The notes: generated from the sequence alone by a model not told the origin. DNA of 64,000 nucleotides from Nostoc sp. CHAB 5824 (GCF_020829665.1 NZ_JAIVFT010000008.1:1-64000); one strand, 5' to 3'; shown: positions 28,145-36,656, counted from the stretch's first letter. Made by a program: numbers and translations.

Positions 28145-28528
28145 ATGACGGCACAAGAGGCGCTGAATTTAGTCGATACTCTTTTTTGCTCTACCTTTGG
28201 GCAAAGACTCAATGACGTTCAATCTGTAATTTTGTTAGAAAGTTGGCTGGGACGCACCTATGCGGAAATTGCGGTGCAGATAAGTTATGAACATGACTAC
28301 ATTAAACAAGTCGGTTCTCAGTTGTGGCGTTCGCTTTCTCAGGTAGTTGGTGAAGAAGTTTGTAAAAAAAATATCCAATCTGTTTTGCGTCGCTACCAGC
28401 AGTCTCAAAGCTGTGGAGAATCAATAAGCGATGTCTACGACGGACTACGCCTACGCAGTTTGGCGTTTCAGACTAATATTCTCATAAAGACTAGCGATCG
28501 CCACCATACCTACTTATCTGGTAATTAG
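28145..28528 (+). pseudogene. vMAP-type N-terminal HTH domain remnant
   Basis: 127 residues. The first 85 match the N-terminal domain common to cyanobacterial vWA-MoxR-associated and STAND proteins: MTAQEALNLVDTLF, LNDVQSVILLESWLGRTYAEIA, DYIKQVGSQLWRSLSQVVGE and NIQSVLRRY. In those proteins the domain heads a much larger effector or ATPase; here nothing follows it. A 29-nt small dispersed repeat is inserted in frame near the end. I regard it as a leftover of a conflict-system gene, though a stand-alone adaptor is possible. Confidence 0.7.
28428..28456 (+). repeat. Small dispersed repeat, HIP1 split by 21 nt
   Basis: GCGAT, 21 nt, CGC; in frame in the vMAP-type remnant. The insert adds VYDGLRL between Asp and Arg, leaving SD..RS. 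Confidence 0.85.
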
Positions 28529-28956
28529 AGATCATTGTGATGAATTTGACGAACCTCGTATCTTAATTTCTATATTTCCTATCATCGATTCTGATTCTGC
28601 AAAAGCTTTTGCTAAATCCTCAATAGAACTCTTATCGGCACTGAATCTTATTGTTTTAGCTATTAAGTGGACTGGTATATAGCGGTTCTCGTTTACGTGA
28701 GCTACACCCGTAGGGGCACGGCATGCCGTGCCCCTACACCTTGCGATATAATATTGTACCGCATCTGAGTGGAACCGCTATAGTAATGGATTTTGTAAGT
28801 TTTACATTATTAAGTATTGAACAAATTGGTTCAGAAATTGAAGAACCCTTTGAATTTGATTCCAATGATTTACCTTTAAATACGATTTGCAATACAATCT
28901 CAAACAATGTTGAAGAATTAATCAGGCTAGCTTCTAACAATGTTCGTTTTTACTAA
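28506..28956 (+). pseudogene. Bestrophin-like gene remnant split by a MITE
   Basis: Before the insertion a start-less frame reads RILISIFPIIDSDSAKAFAK, then LSALNLIVLAIKWTGI and a TAG that comes from the element's own end. After it, the frame VMDFVSFTLLSIEQIGSEIE, then EPFEFDSNDLPLNTICNTI and NVEELIRLA matches the C-terminus of bestrophin-family anion channels (FTLFGIEEIGxEIExPFGxDxNDLPLD is usual). Removing the element and one TA restores a continuous frame across both sides. The 5-prime part of the gene is gone. Confidence 0.6.
28678..28782. mobile_element. 105-bp MITE inside the bestrophin-like remnant
   Basis: Inverted ends TATAGCGGTTC (28678-28688) and GAACCGCTATA (28772-28782), with a perfect 28-bp palindrome (GTAGGGGC...GCCCCTAC) at 28710-28737. 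Flanking TA duplication fits IS630/mariner-type mobilisation. Confidence 0.85.
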
Positions 28957-29045
28957 AGTTATAAACAAGTTTTACCAGAGAAATTCCTGATGAGATGGGA
29001 GAAAACTTCTCTTTTCTTAAGAATAGATAATACTTTGGTTAAAAG

Positions 29046-29074
29046 GCGTAAGTGTAGCGCGTTGTAGACATCGC
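29046..29074 (-). repeat. Small dispersed repeat, HIP1 split by 21 nt, next to a stop codon
   Basis: On the minus strand GCGAT, 21 nt, CGC. It begins directly after the TAA of the 29075-29695 gene, so it lies in the 3-prime untranslated part. Confidence 0.8.
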
Positions 29075-29695
29075 TTAATAAATGTTTCGCCAAGCTTTCA
29101 CCGTCTCTTTGCCAATTTCGCTATCAACAGTTTGACCTCCTTCTAAAACTAGTCTGATGTCTAAGTTTTCATCTGGAGCATTTTTCAAAGCAGTGGCTAA
29201 TTCTTGACTGACAGCAAACGTGCCGATTGAACCGTCTAATTGAAAAACTTTTTCCCTGACCTTGAGCAAAAGTTTATCGACTTTCTTAGTAGTGACAAAC
29301 CTAAGAAAGTCAGGTCTGGGATACACACGACCTGCGGTGTAGAAAGAAGACATTGCTTGACCCGAATTTACTGTTACTAAAACTCGAATGCTCGAACGAG
29401 TCCACAAACTAATAACTTGCTTTGAACCCTCACGGTATAAATAGCCGCCTAAAGAGTTGCGGTCAAAAACTCCCAGAAACTCCCCTTCAAAAGGGTCAAC
29501 GATTCTTACGGCTTTTGACCAAGGCACATCCATATCGGGGGACAGTCCTGCTGATTTGACTACTGGTAAATCACTTGATGCTTGAGCAAGGCTAGCTACC
29601 TCTTGAACAGTAAAAGCAGAGCAAACTTGAGGTGAAAGCACAGCCAAGCTAGTTCCTAAAAAAAGAACTGGAATTGTCTGCGATAAGTTCATCAT
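29075..29695 (-). CDS. Exported protein of unknown function
   Basis: 206 residues with a clear Sec signal peptide (MMNLSQTIPVLFLGTSLAVLSPQVCSA, cut after A-x-A-like CSA). The mature part has VRIVDPFEGEFLGVFDRNSLGGYLYREGS and LLLKVREKVFQLDGSIGTFAVSQELATALKNAP, mostly beta strands, ending ETVKAWRNIY. Family not recognised; it should be periplasmic or surface-exposed. A small dispersed repeat starts at the base after its stop codon. Confidence 0.75.
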   Translation of the reverse strand: MMNLSQTIPVLFLGTSLAVLSPQVCSAFTVQEVASLAQASSDLPVVKSAGLSPDMDVPWSKAVRIVDPFEGEFLGVFDRNSLGGYLYREGSKQVISLWTRSSIRVLVTVNSGQAMSSFYTAGRVYPRPDFLRFVTTKKVDKLLLKVREKVFQLDGSIGTFAVSQELATALKNAPDENLDIRLVLEGGQTVDSEIGKETVKAWRNIY

Positions 29696-29965
29696 AAGTC
29701 AAGGGTACAATCTTCAAAAACAATAATTGGACAGCCTTTATTAGTCATCCTCCGCAAGACTTTTGTTTGCGATGAAGCTTTGACAATTAAGCAAATTCCA
29801 GTGGCTTGAGGCAATGTCTCTTAACTCGCCGCATTCTCTAGGAAACGCTTTGTATAGCTTACTATCAATAATACACAAGTACTAATGTTTATGGATACTT
29901 GAGTAATATCATTTAATATTGCTAAAGGGTTTGAGGTGTTTGTACAAGAGTTAGTAAATGGGATT

Positions 29966-30907
29966 TTATTTTTGACATACAGATAAAAGCAAACATTCCC
30001 AAACTAGCCTTGGTTGAGCATAAGAAAGCAAGTATTTACGAGCTTGTTCTAGCTGGTTGATGATGCTAGGTTGATGCCACCGCTGCCAGTAAAATTGCTG
30101 AAGATAATCAACTAACCACAGTTGGGCTTCTGTATCTAAATCCTTATCAATATTCTTGGCTAACTCCAAGGCTTTGCGGTAAGAAGCAGGGGCTTTTTTC
30201 AAATCTTCGAGTAACTCAGAAGGAATAGCTTGTAATTGCTCGTAAGATGCGATCGCACTTCCCGCACTGCCAGCTGCTATGCTCAATACTGCCTGATTTT
30301 GCAAAATTTCCTGATGACCAGTTTGTGTGAGTACAACAGCCAAAGACTGTGCATCTAAGCGATAAAAAGGAATGCGTTGACAGCGTGACACCAAAGTTGG
30401 CAGAACAGACTCAGGTGTAGGTGCAATTAGAATTAACGTCGCCTGTCCCGGTTCTTCTAAGGTTTTAAGTAAAGCATTCGCTGCGGCTTCTGCCATTGTT
30501 TGAGCTTCTTCCAGTACTACCACATTCCTCGACGCTTCCAAGGGTGGACGACTTAAAAACTCGGTAATTTCCCGAATTTGCTCTAGCCGAATTACAGGTG
30601 GTGCTTTACGCTTGAGTCCTTTCTCGGCCGCTTCTGCTGCTGTTAATCGTTGTCCCTGGTGTTGGTACGTTGGTTGCACCCACAACAAAGCTGGGTGGTT
30701 CCCTTGACGCAAACGGTTTTGTAAAGCCGCAGTGACTCCTATTTCACTAGAAAATAGCAATTCCACAAAACACTTGGCTGCCAAACTTCTTCCTACACCA
30801 TCTGGCCCCACAAATAGATAGGCTGGAGCAACCCGATTTTGTTTGACAGCCTGAGTGAGTAATTCTATGGCTTGTTGTTGTCCTACAAGTGGTGCAAATG
30901 GGTTAAT
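29966..30907 (-). CDS. holB: DNA polymerase III delta-prime subunit
   Basis: AAA+ clamp-loader subunit of about 313 residues. Seen: NPFAPLVGQQQAIELLTQAV, P-loop GPDGVGRSLAAKCF, IRLEQIREITEFLSRPPLEA, VVVLEEAQTMAEAAANALLKTLEEPG (Walker B/SRC region) and TLVSRCQRIPF. The usual first residue before NPFAPLVG is Met, but the codon here is ATT at 30905-30907, with GAAGG seven bases upstream; a TTG further up would add an unconserved tail. ATT initiation is rare but real in bacteria. In many bacteria holB follows tmk; here tmk is about 26 kb away. Confidence 0.92.
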   Translation of the reverse strand: MNPFAPLVGQQQAIELLTQAVKQNRVAPAYLFVGPDGVGRSLAAKCFVELLFSSEIGVTAALQNRLRQGNHPALLWVQPTYQHQGQRLTAAEAAEKGLKRKAPPVIRLEQIREITEFLSRPPLEASRNVVVLEEAQTMAEAAANALLKTLEEPGQATLILIAPTPESVLPTLVSRCQRIPFYRLDAQSLAVVLTQTGHQEILQNQAVLSIAAGSAGSAIASYEQLQAIPSELLEDLKKAPASYRKALELAKNIDKDLDTEAQLWLVDYLQQFYWQRWHQPSIINQLEQARKYLLSYAQPRLVWECLLLSVCQK

Positions 30908-31362
30908 ACAGTACCTTCGCCAAAACAAGAATATGAAAACAGAGGGCTGATGTAGTAGAGTTGTTGTCTTCCAGAACGACAACTTAGAAGCTACAAAATG
31001 CCAATATTTGACATACTAGCACTGTTGCAATGACTTCTACCGCGCAGGGCCGTAGCCTTTTTAAATGAGGACTTACGCAACTGTCACAAGCAATGGCGTG
31101 CGGTTTTAAGCGATCGCATTTTGCAACTCGCCAATACACCGTGTAGTCTCTCTGTCTCTACAGCTAATCCTGTGGATGATGCGGCGAAATTAATGAGCGA
31201 TATGTCAAGGGGTCAAGTTGTGGGGGCAGGATTATGAGTTTATGAAAATTTTTCATAGGGACAGACTTAGATATCTTAAGATTAGTAAACAGGAATCGTT
31301 ATTTTTCGTCTTAAATTTGTAGCTTACTAAAAACGTGAGGTTATGCCGCAGTTGGGTAATTT
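30908..31362. other. Intergenic stretch
   Basis: No gene supported. An orphan AGGACTTACGCA end (31068-31079) of the 12859-type MITE is present without a partner. A start-less frame near 31130-31230 ending MSDMSRGQVVGAGL may be a remnant. The last 100 bp should carry the promoter of the TIGR04255 cassette. Confidence 0.45.
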
Positions 31363-32118
31363 ATGACACGCCGTGACTATCTTAATCCACCAATAGAAGA
31401 AGCAGTCTGTGAGTTTCGTTTTGCCCCTAGTACGGAATGGAATCTTACAGTGCCAGGTTTAGTCTATGAAAAAATAAGAGATTTTTATCCAGGTGAGCCA
31501 CGGCAACAGAATTTGATAGCAGCTGAAATCCTCGCTGGAAAAATACCCACAAACCCTGAAATTACAACAAGGACGAGTGTTACCAAGCTGCTGTTCTCAT
31601 CTGTAGACAATAAAAGGTTAGTGGGCGTGGGGCCTGATTTACTGAGCGTCCATAGTCTTCGCCCTTATGAGGGGTGGGATGATTTTAATAAAAGAATTGA
31701 TCAGGCACTCGAAGCTTATTTAGAGGTGTCCAAGCCTGCTGGAGTGACACGTATTGCCCTTCGTTACATAAATCGAATAGTTATTCCATTTGTAGATGTC
31801 GTTCGACTAGAGGAGTATTTTACCTCATCTCCTCAGATACCAGATGGCATCCCAAGTAATATGTCAGGATTCGTGACTCGAATTGAGTCAATCTATGATG
31901 ATATCCCAATCAGGCTAGCGATAGTTTTGACAGATGCTGAAGTCCGTGAGGGACAAGCTGATTTTATGCTTGATTTGGATATTTCCCAAGATTGGGCAGA
32001 AAAATCTTTATCTCTCGAAGAAGTACTTTCCAATTTACATGAATTAAAACAGAGACAAGGACAAGTATTTGAAAACTTGATAACTGATAGTACAAGGAGT
32101 TTGTTCGGTGTCAAATAA
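31363..32118 (+). CDS. TIGR04255 family protein
   Basis: 251 residues. The start DYLNPPIEEAVCEFRF, the mid KLLFSSVDNKRLVGVGPDLLSVHSLRPYEGWDDF, and VTRIALRYINRIVIP are the hallmarks of TIGR04255, a sporadically distributed bacterial family of unknown function. No membrane or signal sequence. Its stop overlaps the start of the next gene by 11 bp, the first step of a three-gene cassette. The scattered distribution of the family and the tight overlap suggest a laterally moved module, possibly defence or toxin-antitoxin, but this is inference. Confidence 0.8.
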   Translation: MTRRDYLNPPIEEAVCEFRFAPSTEWNLTVPGLVYEKIRDFYPGEPRQQNLIAAEILAGKIPTNPEITTRTSVTKLLFSSVDNKRLVGVGPDLLSVHSLRPYEGWDDFNKRIDQALEAYLEVSKPAGVTRIALRYINRIVIPFVDVVRLEEYFTSSPQIPDGIPSNMSGFVTRIESIYDDIPIRLAIVLTDAEVREGQADFMLDLDISQDWAEKSLSLEEVLSNLHELKQRQGQVFENLITDSTRSLFGVK

Positions 32119-32803
32119 ACTTTACTATGCGAAAAATAGGCATTCCAATTCGGAACAAACACTACCATCTCATGAATACAAAAGATTAGCTCCTTATGAA
32201 CTACTCTTAAGAGAGAATGGTGGTGAAATTGCACCAGTTTTTCAAGAAACGGGCGTTGGAATTTTTGAGAAAGGCAGCACCTCATCTGTGGGGGATTGGA
32301 AGTACCAATCTAAGATAACTGGCTATTCACTTCAAAAGACTGAATCCGTCCTTTGCGATAGTGAACTCTTTCAACCTTCTAGTCAAAGCTATTCACCAAT
32401 CCAGCGATTACTAAAGCGATTAGATGAGAATAGTGAGCGCCGTCATCAAGAGCTTAAAGTGTATCTTGACACATTGCGACCTCAAGCAAATTCTACTGGC
32501 ATAGAGGGGTTTACAATATCAGTGCTTGATACCGCTTGGCAGACCTGGGAAAAGCTAAAAGAATATTTCTTATTAAAAAGTTTGTCTTTAGAAGTACCAG
32601 ATGCTTGCCCTGGTCAAAGCGATAATTTCATGTATGCTTGGTCTAAAGGCGAACATTATCTTGAGTGTGAAATTTTTGGCAACAAAGAGCTAGAATTCTT
32701 TTACCAGAACAGAAATACTAGTGAAATATGGGGAGAAGACACCTCGCTTGAACAAGAGTTCTCTGCCGCAGTTCTTGAGAAAGTTGCGCTTTTTTCTTGG
32801 TAA
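32108..32803 (+). CDS. TIGR04255-linked hypothetical protein
   Basis: 231 residues from a GTG that overlaps the TIGR04255 gene. No known motif. The N-terminal half is hydrophilic (RHSNSEQTLPSHEYKRLAPY) and the C-terminal third, SDNFMYAWSKGEHYLECEIF then KELEFFYQNRNTSEIWGED, alternates acidic and aromatic residues like a small beta sheet. Soluble. Probably a dedicated partner of the genes on either side. Confidence 0.65.
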   Translation: MSNKLYYAKNRHSNSEQTLPSHEYKRLAPYELLLRENGGEIAPVFQETGVGIFEKGSTSSVGDWKYQSKITGYSLQKTESVLCDSELFQPSSQSYSPIQRLLKRLDENSERRHQELKVYLDTLRPQANSTGIEGFTISVLDTAWQTWEKLKEYFLLKSLSLEVPDACPGQSDNFMYAWSKGEHYLECEIFGNKELEFFYQNRNTSEIWGEDTSLEQEFSAAVLEKVALFSW

Positions 32804-33356
32804 GCTACCAAGTATTTTTACACTTAGGCGTAACTTAACCCCAGTTCCAAACAGTTGTCGTATACTTCGTTTATCTAGTGTGCCAAAGGACTATCGAGAA
32901 AAAGGAAAGATACTGGCAATTCAGCTAGATAAAGAAGTTAAAGCGTTCGATCTGTCCACATCAGACAAGAAATCGGCTCCTCCCCACTTAAGCGTCTGGG
33001 AGGAATCTTTAACAACAGCAAAACAGGCCTATAGCTTCTTGCAGGAAAATTCGCTGTGCAAACTGGTTATTCGCTTGAATGTTGATGAAGTTCGCAAGAT
33101 TGAAGTTGTTGCGGAAGACAAAAATAAATACTCAGGGTTGCTGGATGTTATCTGGGTGCATTTATTTCAGGAGTCTAACGGCAAGAAGATTAAGGATCGT
33201 CGTCCAGGCGCAAAGGGTCATTCCGGCATTACTGGATTAGATGAAAAATCTACTCCAGAAGGATTGACCAACAAGCAAGCAAAAAATTTCCGTAAGTCCT
33301 TGCGATTCCAACTGGCAGAGCTTGCTTCAAAAGATCATAGCTTGTTGGACGAGTAG
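32721..33356 (+). CDS. Third gene of the TIGR04255 cassette, unknown
   Basis: Up to 211 residues. The first 30-50 codons overlap the previous gene and look unconserved; no ATG exists in the region, so a GTG at 32721 or 32879, or a non-standard start, must serve. The conserved-looking part starts at RILRLSSVPKDYREKGKILA and includes DLSTSDKKSAPPHLSVWEES and IRLNVDEVRKIEVVAED. The tail is basic: KIKDRRPGAKGHSGITGLD, then KQAKNFRKSLRFQLAELA. Nucleic-acid contact is conceivable. Family not recognised. Confidence 0.6.
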   Translation: MKYGEKTPRLNKSSLPQFLRKLRFFLGKLPSIFTLRRNLTPVPNSCRILRLSSVPKDYREKGKILAIQLDKEVKAFDLSTSDKKSAPPHLSVWEESLTTAKQAYSFLQENSLCKLVIRLNVDEVRKIEVVAEDKNKYSGLLDVIWVHLFQESNGKKIKDRRPGAKGHSGITGLDEKSTPEGLTNKQAKNFRKSLRFQLAELASKDHSLLDE

Positions 33357-33640
33357 TAGCTTTTATAGAAAATCCTTACTTTCGCGTTGAACTTGTCGCA
33401 TTAATCGCTTTAGTACCTGCAAAATTCTCAACATTTTACAGGATTATCAACGCATTCGCTAAAACCGCTATCTGTATCGCCAATATCTGCAACATTCAGT
33501 CACCGACCCATGCCGCAATTCATAAATAGCTAGGGCAATGCTTAAAATTCTCTTTCGAATTAGGAAATATAGTACTGTTACTCCTTGCTTGACGTAGTGA
33601 GTCAGAGCGAAGTCACTCTGGGCAAACACTGTGGTCACGG

Positions 33641-33808
33641 TCAAACCAAACAATGCTGTTCTTGAACTGTCAGGACTTCCGCTAGTTTGTTTTCCTGTCG
33701 TTTTATTTGCTGCGCCATTTCCTCCACCAGTTTCTTGACGCTGGGTGGAGTTTTTCCCCAATCATCAGGGGATATCTGATCTAAATGATTTAGGCGCTTC
33801 TGTTCCAT
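33641..33808 (-). pseudogene. N-terminal fragment of an IS66-type transposase
   Basis: 55 codons starting MEQKRLNHLDQISPDDWGKT then PPSVKKLVEEMAQQIKRQEN and ending KLAEVLTVQEQ. The SPxDWxxTPPSVKxLVExMAQ block and following coiled coil open many cyanobacterial IS66-like transposases. The frame stops where the long C-terminal part should begin. No IS ends could be placed. Confidence 0.65.
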
Positions 33809-33942
33809 GTCACTTAATTTATCAGATTGGGGTGGTCATTTTTGACGATCTCTCTCCTACCCCCTCAACGGTTACTACAAAGTCTTTTTGAAGGGAATTT
33901 GTTAGAACAAATTTATGCAATGTTGTAATCAGGAAGTCTCAG

Positions 33943-34560
33943 ATGTCGTACAAACAATTTATTTATTACTGGCAAAAATGGTTACCTTCCATCTTGGTAC
34001 GTGTTGCTGTACGTGCAGTGGTAATGATTTGTCTAACAGTAGGGGTGTTGGGCATCTTGGGAAGCACTGCTTCTATAAGTAATGCTCAAGCTGTTTTTCC
34101 TGGTTCTGTTGCAGCTAATGCTCAACTGGTAAGTACCACTAAGCGTATCCAAGATAAACAGACACCATTAAAATCAACAGCGCTAAATGCCACTGTATAT
34201 CACAGTCCTGATTGTAATTGTTGTGGCGGGTGGATTGACCACTTAAAGACACAAGGTTTTCAAATCACAGACTTTTCTACGCTTGACATCGAAACAGTCA
34301 AACAAAAGTACAATGTGCCAGATCACTTGTCATCTTGCCACACAGCAATTGTTAATGGATATGTCATCGAAGGACACGTCCCAGCCGACGATATCAAACG
34401 TTTGCTTCAAGAAAAGCCAAATGTTGCTGGTTTATCTGTTCCCCAAATGCCTGTAGGCACTCCTGGAATGGAGATCGGGAATCGAAAAGACCCATTTTCT
34501 GTGTTTGCTTTTGATCGCAAAGACTCTGTTACGGTATTCAATAAATACCCGTCCTCTTGA
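33943..34560 (+). CDS. DUF411 metal-binding exported protein
   Basis: 205 residues. Membrane or signal segment at about 18-42 (VRAVVMICLTVGVLGILGSTASI) ending SNAQA, so the product is periplasmic. The DUF411 domain shows CNCCGGWIDHLKTQGF, LSSCHTAIVNGYVIEGHVPADDI and the closing PQMPVGTPGMEIG. The paired cysteines and the C-H pair suggest copper or related metal binding, and the family is often linked to metal resistance. No metal-transport neighbour is present here. Confidence 0.88.
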   Translation: MSYKQFIYYWQKWLPSILVRVAVRAVVMICLTVGVLGILGSTASISNAQAVFPGSVAANAQLVSTTKRIQDKQTPLKSTALNATVYHSPDCNCCGGWIDHLKTQGFQITDFSTLDIETVKQKYNVPDHLSSCHTAIVNGYVIEGHVPADDIKRLLQEKPNVAGLSVPQMPVGTPGMEIGNRKDPFSVFAFDRKDSVTVFNKYPSS

Positions 34561-34679
34561 TCTAATCTTGCTGTATTCAGAGGATGTTTTAAAAGTGGAT
34601 TTTCATGTGTTTTAGCGATTTGTAATTGCCAAAGCCTTTTAAAACATCCTCACATTACCTGAATCAATGGTGGGAGATG

Positions 34680-35669
34680 TTACTGATTAGAACCAGTTTT
34701 GAGCAACTGCGACAAATGGCTTAACCATCTCCCTAACCAGAAGCGAGATGCTGTACTTGCAACATTTTGAGAAAGAAGCTCAATCGCATGGTTACAATCT
34801 TGCAGACTTGCATCGAGTCCCATTGCGTGATAGATTTCGCGGGCATGGCAAAAGGCATCCATCGCTTCTGATTCTCGATTGATTTTTTCTAATACCAAAC
34901 CCAAATTAAACCAGGCGTTTGCTTCTGCATTTTGGTCATCAAGATCCCTTCTGATCTCTAATGAATACTGATAAAACTCAACCGCCCTTTGGTACTGTCC
35001 CAGAGCATTATAAGCATTGCCCAACCCACTTAAGGCCATGGCTTCACCATTGCGTTGGCTTTGCCCGCCGTAGGCATCGCAGATGGATCTTGCCAGATAT
35101 AACCATTGCTGGTAAAACTCAATTGCCAGCTGGTAATGCCCCAATGACTCATAAGTATTGCCCAAACTTCCTAGACAAATGCATTCCCCAGTCCAATCGC
35201 CTAATTTCCTGGTGATACTCAACCACTGCTGATAACACTCAATTGCTTGCTCATATTTGCCCAGGTATTCATAAGTATTGCCCAAACTTCCCAAGCAAAT
35301 GCCTTCCCCAGTCCAATCGCCTATTTTCCTGGTGATACTCAACCACTGCTGATAATATTCAATCGCTCGCTGGTATTTCCCCAGTGATTGGTAAGCATTG
35401 CCCAACCCAGATAAAGATTTGGCTTCCCCTAAGCGTTGGCTTTGCACACCGTAGGCATCGCCTATGTCTCTAGCTATATCCAACCACTGCTGATAAAACT
35501 CAATTGCTAGGTGATACTCACCTAGTGAGTGGTAAGCATTGCCCAAACTTCCTAAACAATTGACTTCCCCTAAGCGATCGCCTATTTCTCTGGCTTTGTG
35601 CAAGCACCGCTTTTCAAACTCAATGGATTCGATGTTATTTAGGCTCCCGGATCTAATTACTTCTGTCAT
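34680..35669 (-). CDS. Tetratricopeptide repeat protein with two repeat insertions
   Basis: 329 residues made of kinesin-light-chain-like TPRs of 40 residues: GDRLGEVNCLGSLGNAYHSLG, EYHLAIEFYQQWLDIAR and so on, six units, ending in an unrelated tail (ASRFWLGRWLSHLSQLL). In two units seven extra residues, AYGVQSQ and AYGGQSQ, separate the Asp and Arg of the usual GDR turn; these come from 29-nt small dispersed repeats splitting the HIP1 site that encodes GDR. The protein likely works as a scaffold; no enzymatic domain is present. Confidence 0.85.
   Translation of the reverse strand: MTEVIRSGSLNNIESIEFEKRCLHKAREIGDRLGEVNCLGSLGNAYHSLGEYHLAIEFYQQWLDIARDIGDAYGVQSQRLGEAKSLSGLGNAYQSLGKYQRAIEYYQQWLSITRKIGDWTGEGICLGSLGNTYEYLGKYEQAIECYQQWLSITRKLGDWTGECICLGSLGNTYESLGHYQLAIEFYQQWLYLARSICDAYGGQSQRNGEAMALSGLGNAYNALGQYQRAVEFYQYSLEIRRDLDDQNAEANAWFNLGLVLEKINRESEAMDAFCHAREIYHAMGLDASLQDCNHAIELLSQNVASTASRFWLGRWLSHLSQLLKTGSNQ
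35052..35080 (-). repeat. Small dispersed repeat, HIP1 split by 21 nt
   Basis: Coding strand: GCGATGCCTACGGCGGGC... ending AACGC. In frame in the TPR gene, adding seven residues (AYGGQSQ). Confidence 0.88.
35433..35461 (-). repeat. Small dispersed repeat, HIP1 split by 21 nt
   Basis: Second copy in the same TPR gene, adding AYGVQSQ between the D and R of a GDR turn. It differs in two bases from the copy at 35052. Confidence 0.88.
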
Positions 35670-35923
35670 TCTCTATAGAAAAGGAAATTTGTGGTCGATA
35701 GGCTGTCGATTATACAATTTTCTGTGCCTTTAGCACACTAGAAGTGCAACTTATTTATAGGTACAACTTCTCTGAAAATCTAGAAATTTTTATGCAATAT
35801 TAAACTTACTTTTATACACAGTAATTCCTGTGTATAAAAGGCTTTGATTTATATTGGTAATAAGCGCATGAATATACTATAATTAAAAACTTTGCTTTTT
35901 AAAAAGATATAAGAAAAACCAAA

Positions 35924-36313
35924 TCAATCAGCAGCAGCATAATCAGGCAATGCGTTGAGTTGTAAATTGACAGCACTTAGATAATTTTGGTCATTTAAAA
36001 CTTGTGATGGTAATTTATCTGCATTAACAGCAGCCTTCACCAAATCTTTTGCAATAACATTTCTGTTCTGAGTTTTAAATACTAACTCTCCTCCACTAGG
36101 AATCCCGTGCTGCTTTAAACCTCCCTGATAAGCAAAACTAACTAGATTGAAAGGCTGGAGGTAACTAACAGAAGTAGAATTTCTGGATAAGTTGTTAGAG
36201 TTAATAGCTATATCGCTACTGTTGTTAGTAGCTGTTTGAGCGCTAGCGATTCCAGGTACAAGAGTAATAAAAGCAAAAATCAATCCAGAATTTATTAAAG
36301 TAACAAGTTTCAT
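35924..36313 (-). CDS. Small exported protein, unknown
   Basis: 129 residues with a Sec signal peptide (MKLVTLINSGLIFAFITLVPGIASA). The mature chain is Asn/Ser-rich, then YLQPFNLVSFAYQGGLKQHG, IPSGGELVFKTQNRNVIAKDLVKAAV and a short tail. It appears full length and resembles other small Nostoc exported proteins with YQGxLxxxGIPS blocks. Function unknown. Confidence 0.7.
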   Translation of the reverse strand: MKLVTLINSGLIFAFITLVPGIASAQTATNNSSDIAINSNNLSRNSTSVSYLQPFNLVSFAYQGGLKQHGIPSGGELVFKTQNRNVIAKDLVKAAVNADKLPSQVLNDQNYLSAVNLQLNALPDYAAAD

Positions 36314-36656
36314 AAGGTTTTTTTTAGGTAAAATGCGATCGGTGTTCTTTAGTAATAGATTCTTCTTTATTATTAATCTCAGCTTCCTTCAGTCAGGTCA
36401 CCTGATCGGTTGATATATGACTCACCCAAAAGGGTGAGCTAATTGAGGGACACAAAGAGCGATGGAGACTCCTTTAAGTCCAGACACAGAACAGATTGGT
36501 TGAAATTTTCAATTACTTAACTGAGGCGAGTTGAACATTTATGCAATTTTTAATTCGCCTCTTGAGTTCCTCAAGCATTGCAGAAATTGCCGCGATCGCA
36601 CAATTTCCTACATCAGGCGATCGCAGCAATTATCAAGTCTCCCAAGATTAGCTAAA
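36314..36656. other. Intergenic stretch
   Basis: No gene seen. It contains a hairpin CTCACCCAAAAGGGTGAG at 36421-36438, perhaps a terminator, and two HIP1 sites near 36592 and 36618. Confidence 0.4.

Noticed and set aside
33468-33761. 97-codon minus-strand frame
   Set aside because: It overlaps the IS66 fragment in a different frame; only the 33641-33808 frame matches a transposase.
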